The position numbers and the translations under genes were made by a program. Under the pieces are notes generated by a model. The model was not told the origin of the DNA. It made no database searches and worked only from the letters and a program-made list of their open reading frames with translations. From Adiantum capillus-veneris (lineage: Eukaryota > Streptophyta > Polypodiopsida > Polypodiales > Pteridaceae), in contig CM043958.1 in NCBI GenBank assembly GCA_014529385.2, forward strand, positions 152,072,793 to 152,136,792: a stretch of 64,000 nt of DNA, written 5' to 3'. Positions 38,065 through 49,051 of the stretch are shown here, in pieces (position 1 is the stretch's first letter; each line of letters begins with the position of its first letter).

Positions 38065-39130
38065 TCAATCAATGCATGGAAAAATTAATGCTTTGCGAGA
38101 GGAGAGAATAAGCAAGATGCTTATTGGCATTCGACGTCGAGGTTTTCTGTTTGTTGCTGATTTGGTTGGCGGATTTTCTTTGTAAGTAAAAATTGTAACT
38201 CTACAGCCCTCTATTTGATCGTCTTGTTTGCAAAAGTTGCTTGGGTTGCCGTTACTGTCGATATGGCCGTGGTTGTCTCTGTGGAGAGAATTGTCGTGGC
38301 TGAATTGGCTGTAGTCTTTTTCTCTTTTTCTTGCCATTTGTAGCTTTGTTTTGGAGACTTTTGTAGGTTTATTGTCTCTTCCTTGGTCGTCAATGATGTT
38401 CTGTTGATCGGCACCCACATAGATCGGTTTGCCAGTTTCATATGTAGTGAGTGTCTGCCTGCTGGTGTTTCTTGTACTGAAGGGAGTTCCTATTGCTTTG
38501 GTTTGGGGATCCAAATGCGAGTCGCATGTAAGTGGTTACTGAGCATTCTCTTTGGGATCCATATCTTTTTTATTCCCTTGGTTGTTGGTTTAACGGTGTT
38601 CTTCTGTTGCCTTCTGCTGTTGTATTATGGTTTGTATGCCATGTCGCCTCTATCCTTCCGTGCCCATACTTGTTTTTCACATGTTGCTAACCTTGATCTA
38701 TTCACTATTATCTGTGTTGTCTTATTTTTGTAGTGAACATGGTTGGCAGTTCCCTGGTTGTTCTCCATGAGTATCGTGTTGTACTTTATTGGAACCCATC
38801 CTTTTTGTTCTTTATCCAATGATGGTGGTGCTATCATTTGGTTCTTCCGGGTTGTCTGAGGAAAGGCTACCACCTATTGTTCTTGTGCATGCTGAATTTT
38901 GACTGTATCCGAATTCCAATCTATCTGCACATTATTCTCTTTCTACCAAGGTTGTCCCAACAACAAGGGGTGTAGTGTGCTCGCATCCTCAACCACATAA
39001 AACTTGTGGGGGTAAATATTGATGTATTTGTACATGCAATATTGTCCAGCCCAATGTTCCTAGCGAATGTGATGTACTACTTTCCAGCACTTGTGGAGTA
39101 GGATGTAGTTGATCTTCGAGCTTGAGCTGT
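38065..39130 (-). pseudogene. Unrecognised retroelement D coding remnant
   Basis: Minus-strand open stretches (38065-38514, 149 codons, and 38625-38873) lie after the protease-like segment in the minus direction. The longer one is Asn/Gln/Lys-rich with a basic end and has no motif I recognise. It may be the rest of the protease-like region or a nucleocapsid-like tail. It is interrupted by several stops. Confidence 0.35.
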
Positions 39131-39290
39131 TTATATAAATTTGTAAGAGATCAGATTTGCTTGAGCTCCAAAATCAAGCAATGCCGTCAATTCAACTTGA
39201 TTGCTACCCGCTTTGACTGCAATTATTGATTCCACTGTGTCTTCACCAAAATTCGTTAATTGAATAGCATTTATTCGCAATGGTGATCCA
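39131..39290 (-). pseudogene. Retropepsin-like segment downstream of integrase (retroelement D)
   Basis: On the minus strand, after a run of five Gln codons (near 39288-39305), the frame reads SGSPLRINAIQL, then VELTALLDFGAQANLIS, stopping at 39131. This is the retropepsin pattern with the catalytic D-S/T-G triad as DFG followed by A. Ser to Phe is a single C-to-T change. The segment is in the same frame as the integrase C-terminal extension (39350-39550) across two stop codons. Protease after integrase is not the usual Gypsy order. Confidence 0.6.
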
Positions 39291-39310
39291 CTTTGTTGTT
39301 GTTGTTGTCA

Positions 39311-40884
39311 TAGAAGCCTTCTTTTTGCAATGCGTTCTTTTGCTTCTACTTATGCTTCTTCTCGTACCCTCTGTTTCTCCTTCATCCCTTGTTTTTCTTG
39401 ATGTATTTGTTGAAGCATATCATGTGTTAGTGGTAAATGATACTTTTTTAACCGACACCCACCAATCCAATTTAGCATTTCTTCTCCTGCCAATGTAGCA
39501 AGTTTGACAGCTCCACTTTGTGATAGGTCACTAATCACAAAGGGTGCCATCCCTCACTTTTTAAGTTTTTTGGCATGTTGCTTCAAAGTATAAACAAGTA
39601 CATAATCACTTGTTTTGAACTCTTTCGTACGCACATGCTTGTCAAAAAACTCTTTTTGTCTTCTCTTTTTAGCATAGATCGAAGCTACAGCTCTCACTCG
39701 AAGTTCATCTAGCTTTTCAAGATCATCTATTCTTGAAGAGAGCTCATGCCCTGTCCATTCTAAGCGTTTCGCTACTCGTAGAGTTGGAACTAAAAACTCT
39801 ATAGGTAATATAACATTTAGACCAAACACCATGTTGTACGGTGTTGTTCCGATTGATGTTTTGTAAGCTACCCTGTATGCCCATAGTGTCGAGTGTAATT
39901 GCTGATCCCAGTCAGTCCTTGACTCTGATACAATTTTAGTCAAAACAGTGCATAGTGTTTTATTTGTGGCCTCAGCTTGTCTATTTGCCTGTGGATGATA
40001 TGGAGCAGATTTTCTATGTATGACCATGAATTCCTCTAGCATATATTCAATGACTTCATTAATAAAATGTGTTCCTCGATTACTGACAATTTCTATTGGT
40101 AACCCATATCGTACAAAGATATTTTCATACAAAAATTGTGTAGTGGTTCTTGCGTCTGCTTTGTATGTTGCTTTGGCCTCCACCCATTTTGTGAGATAGT
40201 CCGTAGCCACAATGATATATTGGGTATGGGTGCGATATGCAGGGGGTGAAATAGGCCCCACAAAATCAATGCCCCATTTTGCAAATGATCGTGCTCCCAT
40301 CATTGGTCGTAGTGGCATATCATCTCTCTTTATCGGCACCTTAGTGCGCTGACATGCATCACAATGCTTTACAAACTCCTCGCATCCATGTGTAATGTAG
40401 ACCACCATATTCTTGCGGCGGTTAAGACAATTTTTGTCGTCTTATTGCCTGAAAAATGGCCTCCACTTATTCCTCCATGTGCATGTTCTAGAATCAGCAG
40501 GTATTTAGACGCTTTCACTTGCACAGATTCTAAGTTGATTGTCCTTTCCTCACTTGTAGAGTTGATTTCCAATTAAATTAAAGTCTCGAGCCTCCAACTC
40601 TATAGTACTTTTTCGTGCTTTTGTTATGTTTTCAAGAAATATCCTTGTTGTTAAGAAATCGATGATATATTGACTCCATGTAGGTGCATGTTTACCTGAA
40701 ACAATGTCGCGTGATCCACCGGTCGTTTGGCACTACATATAGTACAAATGTTAACATAAGCATGTGTATCCGCATACATAGTTGGCCAATAAACTCCTAA
40801 GTGTTTCAACCTTTGGTGTGTTTTCATTGTTGGACAATGAAATGCACAATCCTGGACGTGTGCTTCTTCAAGATAACACTCCAA
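39311..40884 (-). pseudogene. Retroelement D integrase, broken
   Basis: In the minus direction it has a first YWPTM...CTIC segment (40651-40884), then a second zinc-binding-like part HAHGGISGGHF...WWSTLH (40369-40572), continued in another frame as FVKHCDACQRTK (40350). The catalytic core GIDFVGPI, VSNRGTHF and HPQANRQAE follows (40290-39950). The C-terminal region (39554-39750) is continued after a frameshift by FVISDLSQSGAVKLATL and CRLKKYHLPLT (39350-39550). The second catalytic Asp is replaced by Asn (VSNRG), so the enzyme would be dead even without the frame breaks. This lineage differs from families B and C. Confidence 0.85.
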
Positions 40885-40905
40885 GTCCTCTGGATTTATA
40901 CATAA

Positions 40906-41709
40906 TCATGGAATTTGGTCTGAGTCTAGATAGTACAGTCGTCCTGCAATCAACTGAAAGTTTTTTGTTTGTCGAAATGTTTGTTGTTTGGATCTATCTT
41001 CCTTGTTATCAAATCTACCTCCAAAGGAAAGAATGCTAACAATTTCTTGAGACCATTTGGGTATCATTTCAATATTGAAAAGATAAGCATCAGGTATGTC
41101 ATCATCTACTCCTTCAGGAGCTTCCCCGTTTTGTAGCCTTGAAAGATGATCCGCTCGTAGATGAGTTTTACCCTTTTTTACTACCACTGTGAAGTCAAAC
41201 TCTAGCAATATAATAAACCAGCATACAATTCTCCCAGTATTGCATGGTTTATTTACTAGATACAAAAGAGCTTGATGATCTGTGAAGAACACAAATTTGT
41301 TTGCAAGCAAGTAATGCTGAAATTTCTTTACAGCATAAATCATTCCTAATGCTTTGGCCTGCTCATCTATCTCTTTGATAACTTCATTTGATTCCTCCAC
41401 AATGGTCACAGGAGGTCTTTGGTTGACCTTTTCCTTCGATTTTACCTTTTCCATGCCCTCAAGCACAAGTAATTCTAGAACCATGTCCCATGAAATAAAT
41501 TGGGTGCCTATGCACCCCGTGCCCAAATCCATGAGATCATCCTCATCCTCTATCTTGAAGTCCCGTTCCGTGAGGCCTTTAATAAACCTCAACAAGCAAA
41601 ACCGAAAGTTTTTGTCAACCGCATAGAGATGCTTCAAGAAATCCACTGGCAACCACACCATGTTGGATCCCTCAAAGATTATGGCATATTCCTCCATGTG
41701 TTGCACCAT
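40906..41709 (-). pseudogene. Retroelement D RNase H fused to an unrelated N-terminal part
   Basis: An open frame of 267 codons. The second half is Gypsy RNase H: LGMIYAVKKFQHYLL, FTDHQALLYLVNK and RADHLSRL near residues 140-205, then the linker to integrase. The first half (about residues 1-120, acidic, with ERDFKIEDEDDLMDLG) is not RT. Together with the short frame 41758-41979 (MSTSTDTLLTQLEKVGL and following) it looks like another D protein, so RT and the first part of RNase H were deleted in frame. Confidence 0.75.
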
Positions 41710-41757
41710 GTAGTCAAGAAAGATTTTGAATGCCTCTGCATGAAGGTTGGCAGTGGC

Positions 41758-41979
41758 CTACATGTCAGTTGTTCCCTCAAACACACTGAGTAGTTCATGT
41801 GCTCGATTTGCAAGTCCTACCTTTTCTAATTGTGTGAGAAGTGTATCAGTAGACGTTGACATGGGTTCATTCGTGAAGAAGATGCAAAGAGAGTTAGAGC
41901 TAGAGTTTCGTGTATGTGAGAAATGAAGTTTAAAAGCTAGAAAGTCACTTATATACCCAAAGTCACTTTTAAAAAGCAC
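41758..41979 (-). pseudogene. Short N-terminal coding remnant upstream of D RNase H
   Basis: A 73-codon frame. A second in-frame ATG (near 41862) begins MSTSTDTLLTQLEKVG, which reads like a natural start. It ends 49 bp before the next open frame (41709), which continues in a Gag- or ORF1-like style. Function not recognised. Confidence 0.35.
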
Positions 41980-42131
41980 TTAAATTAATGTCACAATAAC
42001 TTAAAACTTTAATTTTAAACAAAATCACGCGACAAAACATTGAAAGACGCCAACATTGAAAACATTTGTGCTCCACAACAAATAAATTGCACGTTTCAAT
42101 TGAAAACTTGAACAAGTTGAGAATAAACGAG

Positions 42132-42139
42132 TACGCGTA
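42132..42139. other. Isolated TACGCGTA octamer
   Basis: The 8-bp core of the palindrome found four times at 35456-36333 recurs once here, without the flanking arms. It may be chance. Confidence 0.3.
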
Positions 42140-42187
42140 GAAACGAGATTTGAAACACCATATGTATTAATGTGGACAAAATCCATG

Positions 42188-43458
42188 TCAATTACAAGCT
42201 TTTACAAAAATACATAGCGAAAACGAAACGTTCTCACACAAAAAGCTCTTCTCTTTCGTGGAGCGAACAATCTTTTCATTGATTACAAAGAGATATTGCT
42301 TGGGCAAGGTATATCTGAGATTAAGATACTCGTGAAGGTGACCAAGATGCCAGTCATTGTTCAATGTAATGTGGTGCACTACATTGTGGTGGAGATGTAT
42401 TTTCAAGTCAACTGATTCTCTAGCAACAACCTCAAAATCTAGTGCCTCCCATTCTCCCATCATCAGCTTCCATCTTTTATAGGGAAAGACCATCGACAAG
42501 CTTTGCTTCGCAATATGGTATCTGAACACCACCTTGTTAGCAACTACAGAGCACTTGATTCTATCTTCCTGGTGGTTGACCACCTTAGTTTCCCATCCAA
42601 TTGCAAGGAACCTGTTGATCGCACTTCCCCCTTTGCAAGTCCACATTGTTGGTGTCCTGTGAACACTTTGAAGTCGTAATATAAACACAAACACATGAAG
42701 AGACATAAACCATGTTACCGTGGATTTATGGGAACCATAGGTGCACTTCATTGCTGCTTGCACATCCACCTCAATTCTCCTTCTGGTTGTTGTGATCAAG
42801 GCACTGTCTAGCTTAGGCCATTCTAAACTCTCCAAGGTTGGCGAGTGAACCAGAGATAGATTACCATATCCATTTCTCCTAGGTGTGACCTAAGTATGAT
42901 CATTAAAAAAAAATCACGTGAGGCAAGCTCAGAGGATTGACAACCAGCATAGAGCAACTTGTCAAGCTCACTCAAAAGTTCTTGTGAAGGACTCTATTGG
43001 CTCCCACTCTACAAAATCGGATGGAAAAATATCTGTAAACATGAACAAAAAGCAACGAAAATCTTACAGTCATCAAAAGCAACACACAAGGCAGAAATAC
43101 TAAATAGATAACCAAAAAACCTGCAAGAGGAGTAAAAATTACAATTTGCAAGAAACCTCGATGGAGCCACTGTTGTCTCTAGCTTCAGTTGTGAAGAAAC
43201 ATACACATGATGCACCTTCACAAGCCTCTTGCCGTCTTGTGTTTGCTTGAACTCCATGATTCTTTCCTTCCAATGGTGTGCTCGAGAAGCCATGTGTCTC
43301 CTTGAGACCTTGTGTGCACCTCTTGAGCTGGGTTGCATTGTCAGGCACATCATTCATTTTAACTCCATTGTCACCCAATATCCATTGTCATCTTGTCCGT
43401 TGCTGCATGAAATGCAGTCAATGACACTCCTAGGTCGTCGAGTACCTGATGATGCCAT
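42188..43458 (-). CDS. Unrecognised minus-strand coding region, possibly two exons
   Basis: Main open frame 42188-42835 (215 codons, MESLEWPKLDSALITTTRRR...). It has balanced composition, a Cys/Trp-containing middle (TMWTCKGGSAINRFL, KVVNHQEDRIKCSVV), a His-rich stretch (LHHNVVHHITLNNDWHLGHLH) and a Lys-rich end. Upstream, 43458-43009 has a MASSGTRRPRS start and the frame HHWKERIMEFKQTQDGKRLVKVHHVYVSSQLKLE, which could be a first exon. I do not recognise a family. It could be part of retroelement D, a captured gene fragment or a host gene. The flanks 41980-42180 and 43460-44254 show no other gene. Confidence 0.35.
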
Positions 43459-44254
43459 GAGAAATAGTGGCACAACCTACACACAAACACTTATGATCAT
43501 TGCACATCCATGTTCTCAGCTGTATAAAGAGCAAGAATATTGATGATACACAAAGGTGAAGGATGCCACTTACTGTTATACTGCTCCACTTGCTTGTTGA
43601 CTTAATGTGGAAGATAATGTTGCAAATCTTGAGAGGGAAGTAGATCCTCTCTAGAGAGCTTAAAGGAGAAGGAGCAAGAAACCTTTTGACGAAAGAAAGA
43701 GGGATGATGTAGCAGAAGGATATGATGTAGACTTCAGCTTTAGCTAGAGGTGTTTAGTGAAGCCCGTGGAGCAATGGAGAAATTCAGGTTGAGGAGAATG
43801 CAACCCTCAAAAGTGCAGTAAGCTTGAGGAGGGAAAGGAGGTTCAAACTTCTGCTGCAAAGCTTCTGGGAGGGAAAACTGAAATGAAGGAAAGAGAAACA
43901 AGGTGAAGTGAAGAGAAATGAGAGATGGTACAGTAGAGAGAGAGGGAGGGAATGATCAACACGTTTTTGGAGGGACCCCCTTTTAGGAGAGGGGGGGAGA
44001 AACTGGCAGCCAGTAGAGAGAGAAAGGATTGATTTTTACTCAACTATTTAGAGAAAAGTTCATTTTTTTGAATTTATAAGAGATTTTCTCTTTGTATTTT
44101 ATAAAAGAGTACAAGTTTGACCACTTACTTTTAGGCCCCGCCATACCCACCATTTAAGTCCACATGGAATCCACCCATTTGCCTCTTCCATAATCTCCTT
44201 TTTAATCCCATGGAAAATAAAGAGGCCCCCTTAGACCCCATTCCCTTCCTAATG
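43459..44254. other. Non-coding interval before repeat A
   Basis: About 800 bp with purine-rich GAGAGAGAGGGAGGG-type sequence (43930-44030) and no recognisable coding region. It could be the upstream region of the minus-strand frame at 43458 or the worn edge of retroelement D. Repeat A begins at about 44255. Confidence 0.5.
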
Positions 44255-44760
44255 GTATGAGAAAATGATTTTTGGTTCCAATCATCTCCAAAAACTAGAG
44301 ATTAAGAAATCGATTGAAAGCTATTCTAAAGGGTTAAATGCACACACAATCACTAATTGAAACAAATATTTTTCATTTTCTAATGCAATCAAGCAAAATC
44401 CACCCCAAAATTGGAAGTATCCAAGAAAAGTGAACAAAATTGATCTCATTAATCCCAAGAATGTGTAAATGTGTGCAATTAATGCAATTTCATCTTCTTA
44501 ATCAACTTTTGTGGGTGATGGTTCTAAACTCTTACATATCCCATCATAAATTAGCTTCAAAAGAGGGAAATTATGCAATGTAATTTAATTATGTAGATGC
44601 AAAGGGGTGTTGAATTAGCAATTGCAATGGAAAAGAAGATTTGTCAAGAAATCTAGCATAGAGAATTCTTATGATCTATTTAGATTAAGAAGTGCTAATG
44701 TAGTTAATGGCTTTGATACCAAATGAAGCTATGGTGGGGTACATTAGTGATTTTTCATAA
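44255..44760 (+). repeat. Repeat A fragment, forward
   Basis: Begins GTATGAGAAAATGATTTTTG, just after the position of the (CA)n array in a normal unit, and runs to GTGATTTTTCATAA. The orientation flips at 44760/44761. Confidence 0.88.
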
Positions 44761-45853
44761 CAAATCTCCAACCAAGTAACTGGTGTCTCCAAAGCTATTC
44801 AAGGTAATGATAATAGAGTGTGAGCTTTGTTGCACCTTCAACTCATGTGTGAACCTTATCCCCATATCATTATCCTAGCCATGTGTGAAAAACCCATGTG
44901 AAAGATATACGAATCCTAGTCGAATCCCATGTGGCAGATAAGAATATTATGATCTCACTTTGTGCTTACCTAGAGAACGTATCTAGCTCTACAAAATAGA
45001 CACTTGTTGTACAACTTTTTGCATCATAAATCATGTCTATTTTTGCAACCATCTTCTTTGTACATTGAACTCTCAATGAGTCACTATATTATCTCTACAT
45101 TAACTATCTGTAAGTTATGAAAAATCACTAATGTACCCACCATAGCTTCATTTGCTATCAAAGCCATTAGCTAGATTAGCACTTCTTAATCTAATTAGAT
45201 CCTAAGAATTATCTATGCTAGATTTTATTGACAAATCTTTTTGGCCATTCCATTTGCTAATTCAACACCCCTTTGCATCTACATAATTAAACTACATTGC
45301 ATAACTTCCCTCTTTTGAAGCAAATTTATGATGGGATATGTAGGAGTTTACAACCATCACCCACAAAAGATTGATTAAGAAGATGAAATTGCATTAATTG
45401 CACACATTTACATTCTTGAGAGAGAAATTAAGTATTTTTTGCTCATTAATAAGATCAATTTTGTTCACTTTTTTGGATACTTTCAATTTTGGAATGGATT
45501 TTGCTTGATTGCATTAAAAAATCAAAAATCTTTGTTTAAATTAGTGACTGTGTGTGCGTTTAGCCCTTCGAAATAGCTTTCAACTGATTTCTTAATCTCT
45601 AGTTTTTGGAATTGATTGGAACCAAAAATCAATTCTCATATATTGATGTGTGTGTGTGTACACGTGTGTGTGTGTGTGTGTGCAGTTGGGCACTTTGGTG
45701 ATGGAAGACCACTCTTAAGGAAAACAAATGGCTAAAAGACAACATATCTTTTCAAAGCATAGCCTCATCAATCAATCACTCACACACACACGCACGCGCA
45801 CACACATACACTTACATGTGCGTGCTCTTTAACAACACCCAGATTATCAATAG
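44761..45853 (-). repeat. Repeat A fragment, inverted
   Basis: Reverse-complement A sequence from the RNase H border (CAAATCTCCAACCAAGTAAC) back to GATTATCAATAG, including (TG)n (45647-45683) and (CA)n (45778-45810). 45118-45640 is complementary to 44255-44760. Confidence 0.88.
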
Positions 45854-47506
45854 CACAAAGTGATATCATAATATTCTTATTTACAACATGGGATGTTGAC
45901 TAGGATTCATAGATCTTTCACATGGGTTTTGCACACATGGCTAGGATGATGATGTGGAGAGAAGGTTCACACATGAGTTGAAGGTGCAATAAAGCTCACA
46001 CCCTATTATCATTACCTTGAATAGCTTTTGAAGACAACGGTTACTTGGCTGGAGATTTGTGTTCATCAATAGTGATCACCAAAGCATAAAAATGGATTAT
46101 AACCCAAGATGACTTCAACATGAGGCAAAGGATATGGAGGTCACTTTGCAAGAATACAATTTTGAGAGCAAGTAAATAAAAGGGAAAGACAATGTAGTGA
46201 CAAACATCCTAAGTAGGAAATCCGTTCTTGGGATTGTCTCCATGCCAAGCAAACCTCTAGCCAACTCCCAATGGATGAATTCTTACAAGGGATCATCCAA
46301 ATTATGTCCTCAGAAAGATGTTCAAAAAAAGAGAAGATAATTGTACATGGATATTATCATAACTCTTGGATACATGCCTACTTTACCGACTTTGAATTCA
46401 TCTTTTCAATCGCAAGGAGATCATAGAGTTTTATTTTCAATGCAATCTTAAAATTCTTAGAAATAACTCAAAAATGCATCTCTAAGGTGATCCATGCATT
46501 GTATGCACTGGTGCAATTGTCATGATATTGCACAAATTTATCATGGACTGAAGTGAATAGAACACCAAGATTGCTCATCTTTAGCTGCATATTGTATCTA
46601 GCGGGTTAACGATAGACCACAAATCCTTTCACATTAAGTAAACCTTTAGTTTTTTCTACCAAGTGCGAAACCCTTGGCCGTTGAATTGTGGATATTTTTA
46701 TCCCCCCCCCCCCCCCCAAAAAAAATAAAAATTGATGGTTTAATCAATGGTAGTCTGGAAATGGGTGCTTGGACTAAGTGCTTATGTGTTGTTTTACAAG
46801 GAAGTGGAAAGTTTGCATTTTGAGATGGAGTGCCTTGATGATATATTTACAAAAGCAAGCAAGGTGGAAAATTAGTCTTACCAAGTAAAAATGTGTCACT
46901 GATGTAGTCATATGTACAAGGATCAAAGAGCCTTTTCACTAGATGATGTGGCAATAAGGACATACCATTTAAGCGATGGTCAGACATAGTAGGTGCAAGC
47001 TAGCCATGGATTGCACATGGCATGGAGTATGAAAGAGATTGATTCTGTTGGGCAACTAGCAATTAATCTAGTCAAAATCATGACGTGCATGTTAGGAGTC
47101 AAGATGGTCTGCACGCAAGGCCTTCAGCCGGTTGCTAAATTGGCAGCATAAGTAGCACATGGAGAGCTTGAACAATCCTATAGAGCTTGTGGAGCAAGAG
47201 TTGTACTGCATAAAAAGAACAATTGGAGTGGGACCCAATGACCAGAGCATCAGTTGTTATGCGTGCTTATTGCCAAAAGTGATGCCAAAAAAATACAAGG
47301 GGAGATATGTGCATGTCAGGATTTGATGCAATCAATGCGGACTATGGTGGAGCCCAAGTTAGACATAAAAAATTCCAAGTTAAATTGGAGTGAGTAACTT
47401 GAGTAAGGCTATATAGCAATGGATGGTAAATCAAGAGTGTCAAGCTATTGACAACCTAGGTGGAGTTAAAAGAACACCCACATGTGTGTGTGTGTGTGTG
47501 TGTGTG
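45854..47506 (+). repeat. Repeat unit A, forward, ending in a (TG)n array
   Basis: Forward A sequence with RNase H remnant (about 45990-46210), landmark at 46254, a C run near 46703-46717 and the middle region. It stops inside the (TG)n array (47484-47506), where unrelated sequence starts at ATCTACG. This is the left limit of the kinase/hAT segment. Confidence 0.88.
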
Positions 47507-47622
47507 ATCTACGTTGCATTTATACTCCCGTATATTATAAATTGTACGTATATTATGGATTTATATGCTGTGTATCTGTATTATATGCGCATATTTGAAT
47601 AAAAAGGAGTTCGATTGAAATA

Positions 47623-47639
47623 TACTTCGATCGAAATAT
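47623..47639 (+). promoter_or_regulatory. 17-bp promoter motif, left copy
   Basis: TACTTCGATCGAAATAT, containing the palindrome TTCGATCGAA, lies 9 bp before the TATA box at 47649. A near copy (TTCGATTGAAATATA) immediately precedes it with 16-bp spacing (47610-47624). The exact reverse complement of the 17-mer is at 63859-63875. Confidence 0.7.
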
Positions 47640-47648
47640 ATTTATACT

Positions 47649-47658
47649 TATAAAAAAA
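47649..47658 (+). promoter_or_regulatory. TATA box of the kinase-like gene
   Basis: TATAAAAAAA follows the 17-bp motif in an AT-rich upstream region and is followed after 30 bp by a change to mixed sequence (GGCACCACGGGAG). It is the expected position for the start of transcription near 47680. Confidence 0.55.
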
Positions 47659-47869
47659 GAGGCACCACGGGAGTTCGAACGAACTGATGCAATTGTGATT
47701 GCTAGAGAGATAGAGATAGAGTTGCTAGAGCTTTAGAGAGAGCAGTAGACAGCGAGCACAGCACATCCAGAGCGAGCCACAGAGCAAGTAAATTTTCTTT
47801 TAGTGTTTTTTTTTTTTGCAGTTAATTTGTTAACACTGTTGTTGTGGAGCTTTGCTCACACCTCAGTGT

Positions 47870-48835
47870 TAGTTTGCAGGTTTAGACACCTGGCCTTGGC
47901 TGTGTTGATCCTCATGACACACTGCAAGGGGGTTAGACTTTAGACACTTTGTCCTTGACTGTTGCTGACCTCCGTGTCGCACTTTAGGGAGCAGCTTAGG
48001 TTGTACAGTTAGACTTTCTGTCCCTGGTTGTTGCTGACCACCAAGTCGCACTACAGGGAGGAGTTAGCTATCATGCATCTTTTCTTCCTAGTTATTGCTG
48101 ACCATTGCGTCGCACTATTGGAAGATTGGATTTAAAATATATATATTCCTCATCTTTGGTTGTTGCTGACCACCATGTCGCACTGCAGGGAGAGGTTTAG
48201 GGTTGTCAAATCCATCATCCTTGGTTGTTGCTAACCATCGTGTCGCACTCCAAGGAGATTGGATTCAATAGATTCCTTGTCTCTGGTTGTTGTTGACCAT
48301 CGTGTCGCACTGCAGGGAGAGGTTTAGGATTTTTATATCCATCGTTCTTGGTTGTTGCTGACCATCGTGTCACACTACAAGGAGATTGGATTCAATAATA
48401 TCCTCATCTTTGGTTGTTGCTGACCACCATGTCGCACTGCAGGGAGAGGTTTATGGTTGCCAAATCTATCGTCCTTGGTTGCTGCTGACCATCGTGTCGC
48501 ACTCCAAGGAGATTGGATTCAATAGATTCCTCGTCTCTGGTTGCTGTTGACCATCGTGTCGCACTATAAGGAGAGGTTTAGGATTTTTAAATCCATCGTT
48601 CTTGGTTGTTACTGACCATCGCGTCGCACTACAAGGAGATTGGATTCAATAACTTCCTCGTCTCTGGTTGTTGCTGACCACCGTGTTGCACTGCAGGGAG
48701 AGGTTTTGATTTTTTAAATCCATCGTTCTTGGTTGTTGCTGACCATCGCGTCGCATTGCAAGGAGATTGAATTTAATGAATTCTTCATCTCTGGTTGCTG
48801 CTGACCATGTGTCGCACTGCAAGGAGAAGATATAT
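47870..48835 (+). repeat. Array of ~60-bp tandem repeats in the leader of the kinase-like gene
   Basis: About 16 units with core GGTTGTTGCTGACCATCGTG, then TCGCACTGCAAGGAGA. Two variants alternate, one followed by a GGATTCAATAGATT-type linker and the other by GAGGTTTAGGATTTTTAAAT, so from about 48100 the array has a ~120-bp higher-order period. No continuous reading frame runs through it. It sits between the TATA box and the first ATG, so it is likely transcribed leader. Confidence 0.92.
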
Positions 48836-49051
48836 ATTATACATTATTCAATCCTGAATGCTTTAACCATCGAGTCTTTCATTACTGTTGTTATTATGAT
48901 GCATGAAATGTTTATATCTTTCATTACTGGAGGTTATTATTGGCCATGAAATGTTTTTGTTTAGATTTATTAACAATCATATATGTCAAATTTTTATCTA
49001 TTCTAGATTTACCTTACTTATATTTCCTTCATGTATTTTCAGGCTTCAGTC
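48836..49051 (+). other. AT-rich intron-like stretch with 3' splice site before the kinase ATG
   Basis: The stretch between the repeat array and ATG 49052 is T-rich and ends TATTTTCAG (49042), nine bases before the ATG. This is a good plant 3' splice site, so the repeat-containing leader could be spliced onto the coding exon. The 5' splice site is not placed. Confidence 0.5.

Noticed and set aside
38383-38733. Plus-strand 116-codon frame with hydrophobic segments (membrane protein?)
   Set aside because: It is antisense to the decayed D coding region; hydrophobicity arises from complementing Asn/Lys-rich codons.
42132-42139. Fifth site of the palindrome family
   Set aside because: Only the 8-bp core TACGCGTA is present, and it is out of phase with the array.
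47869-48051. Minus-strand frame with GGQQQ repeats in the leader array
   Set aside because: It covers only three units of a much longer array whose period does not keep a reading frame.
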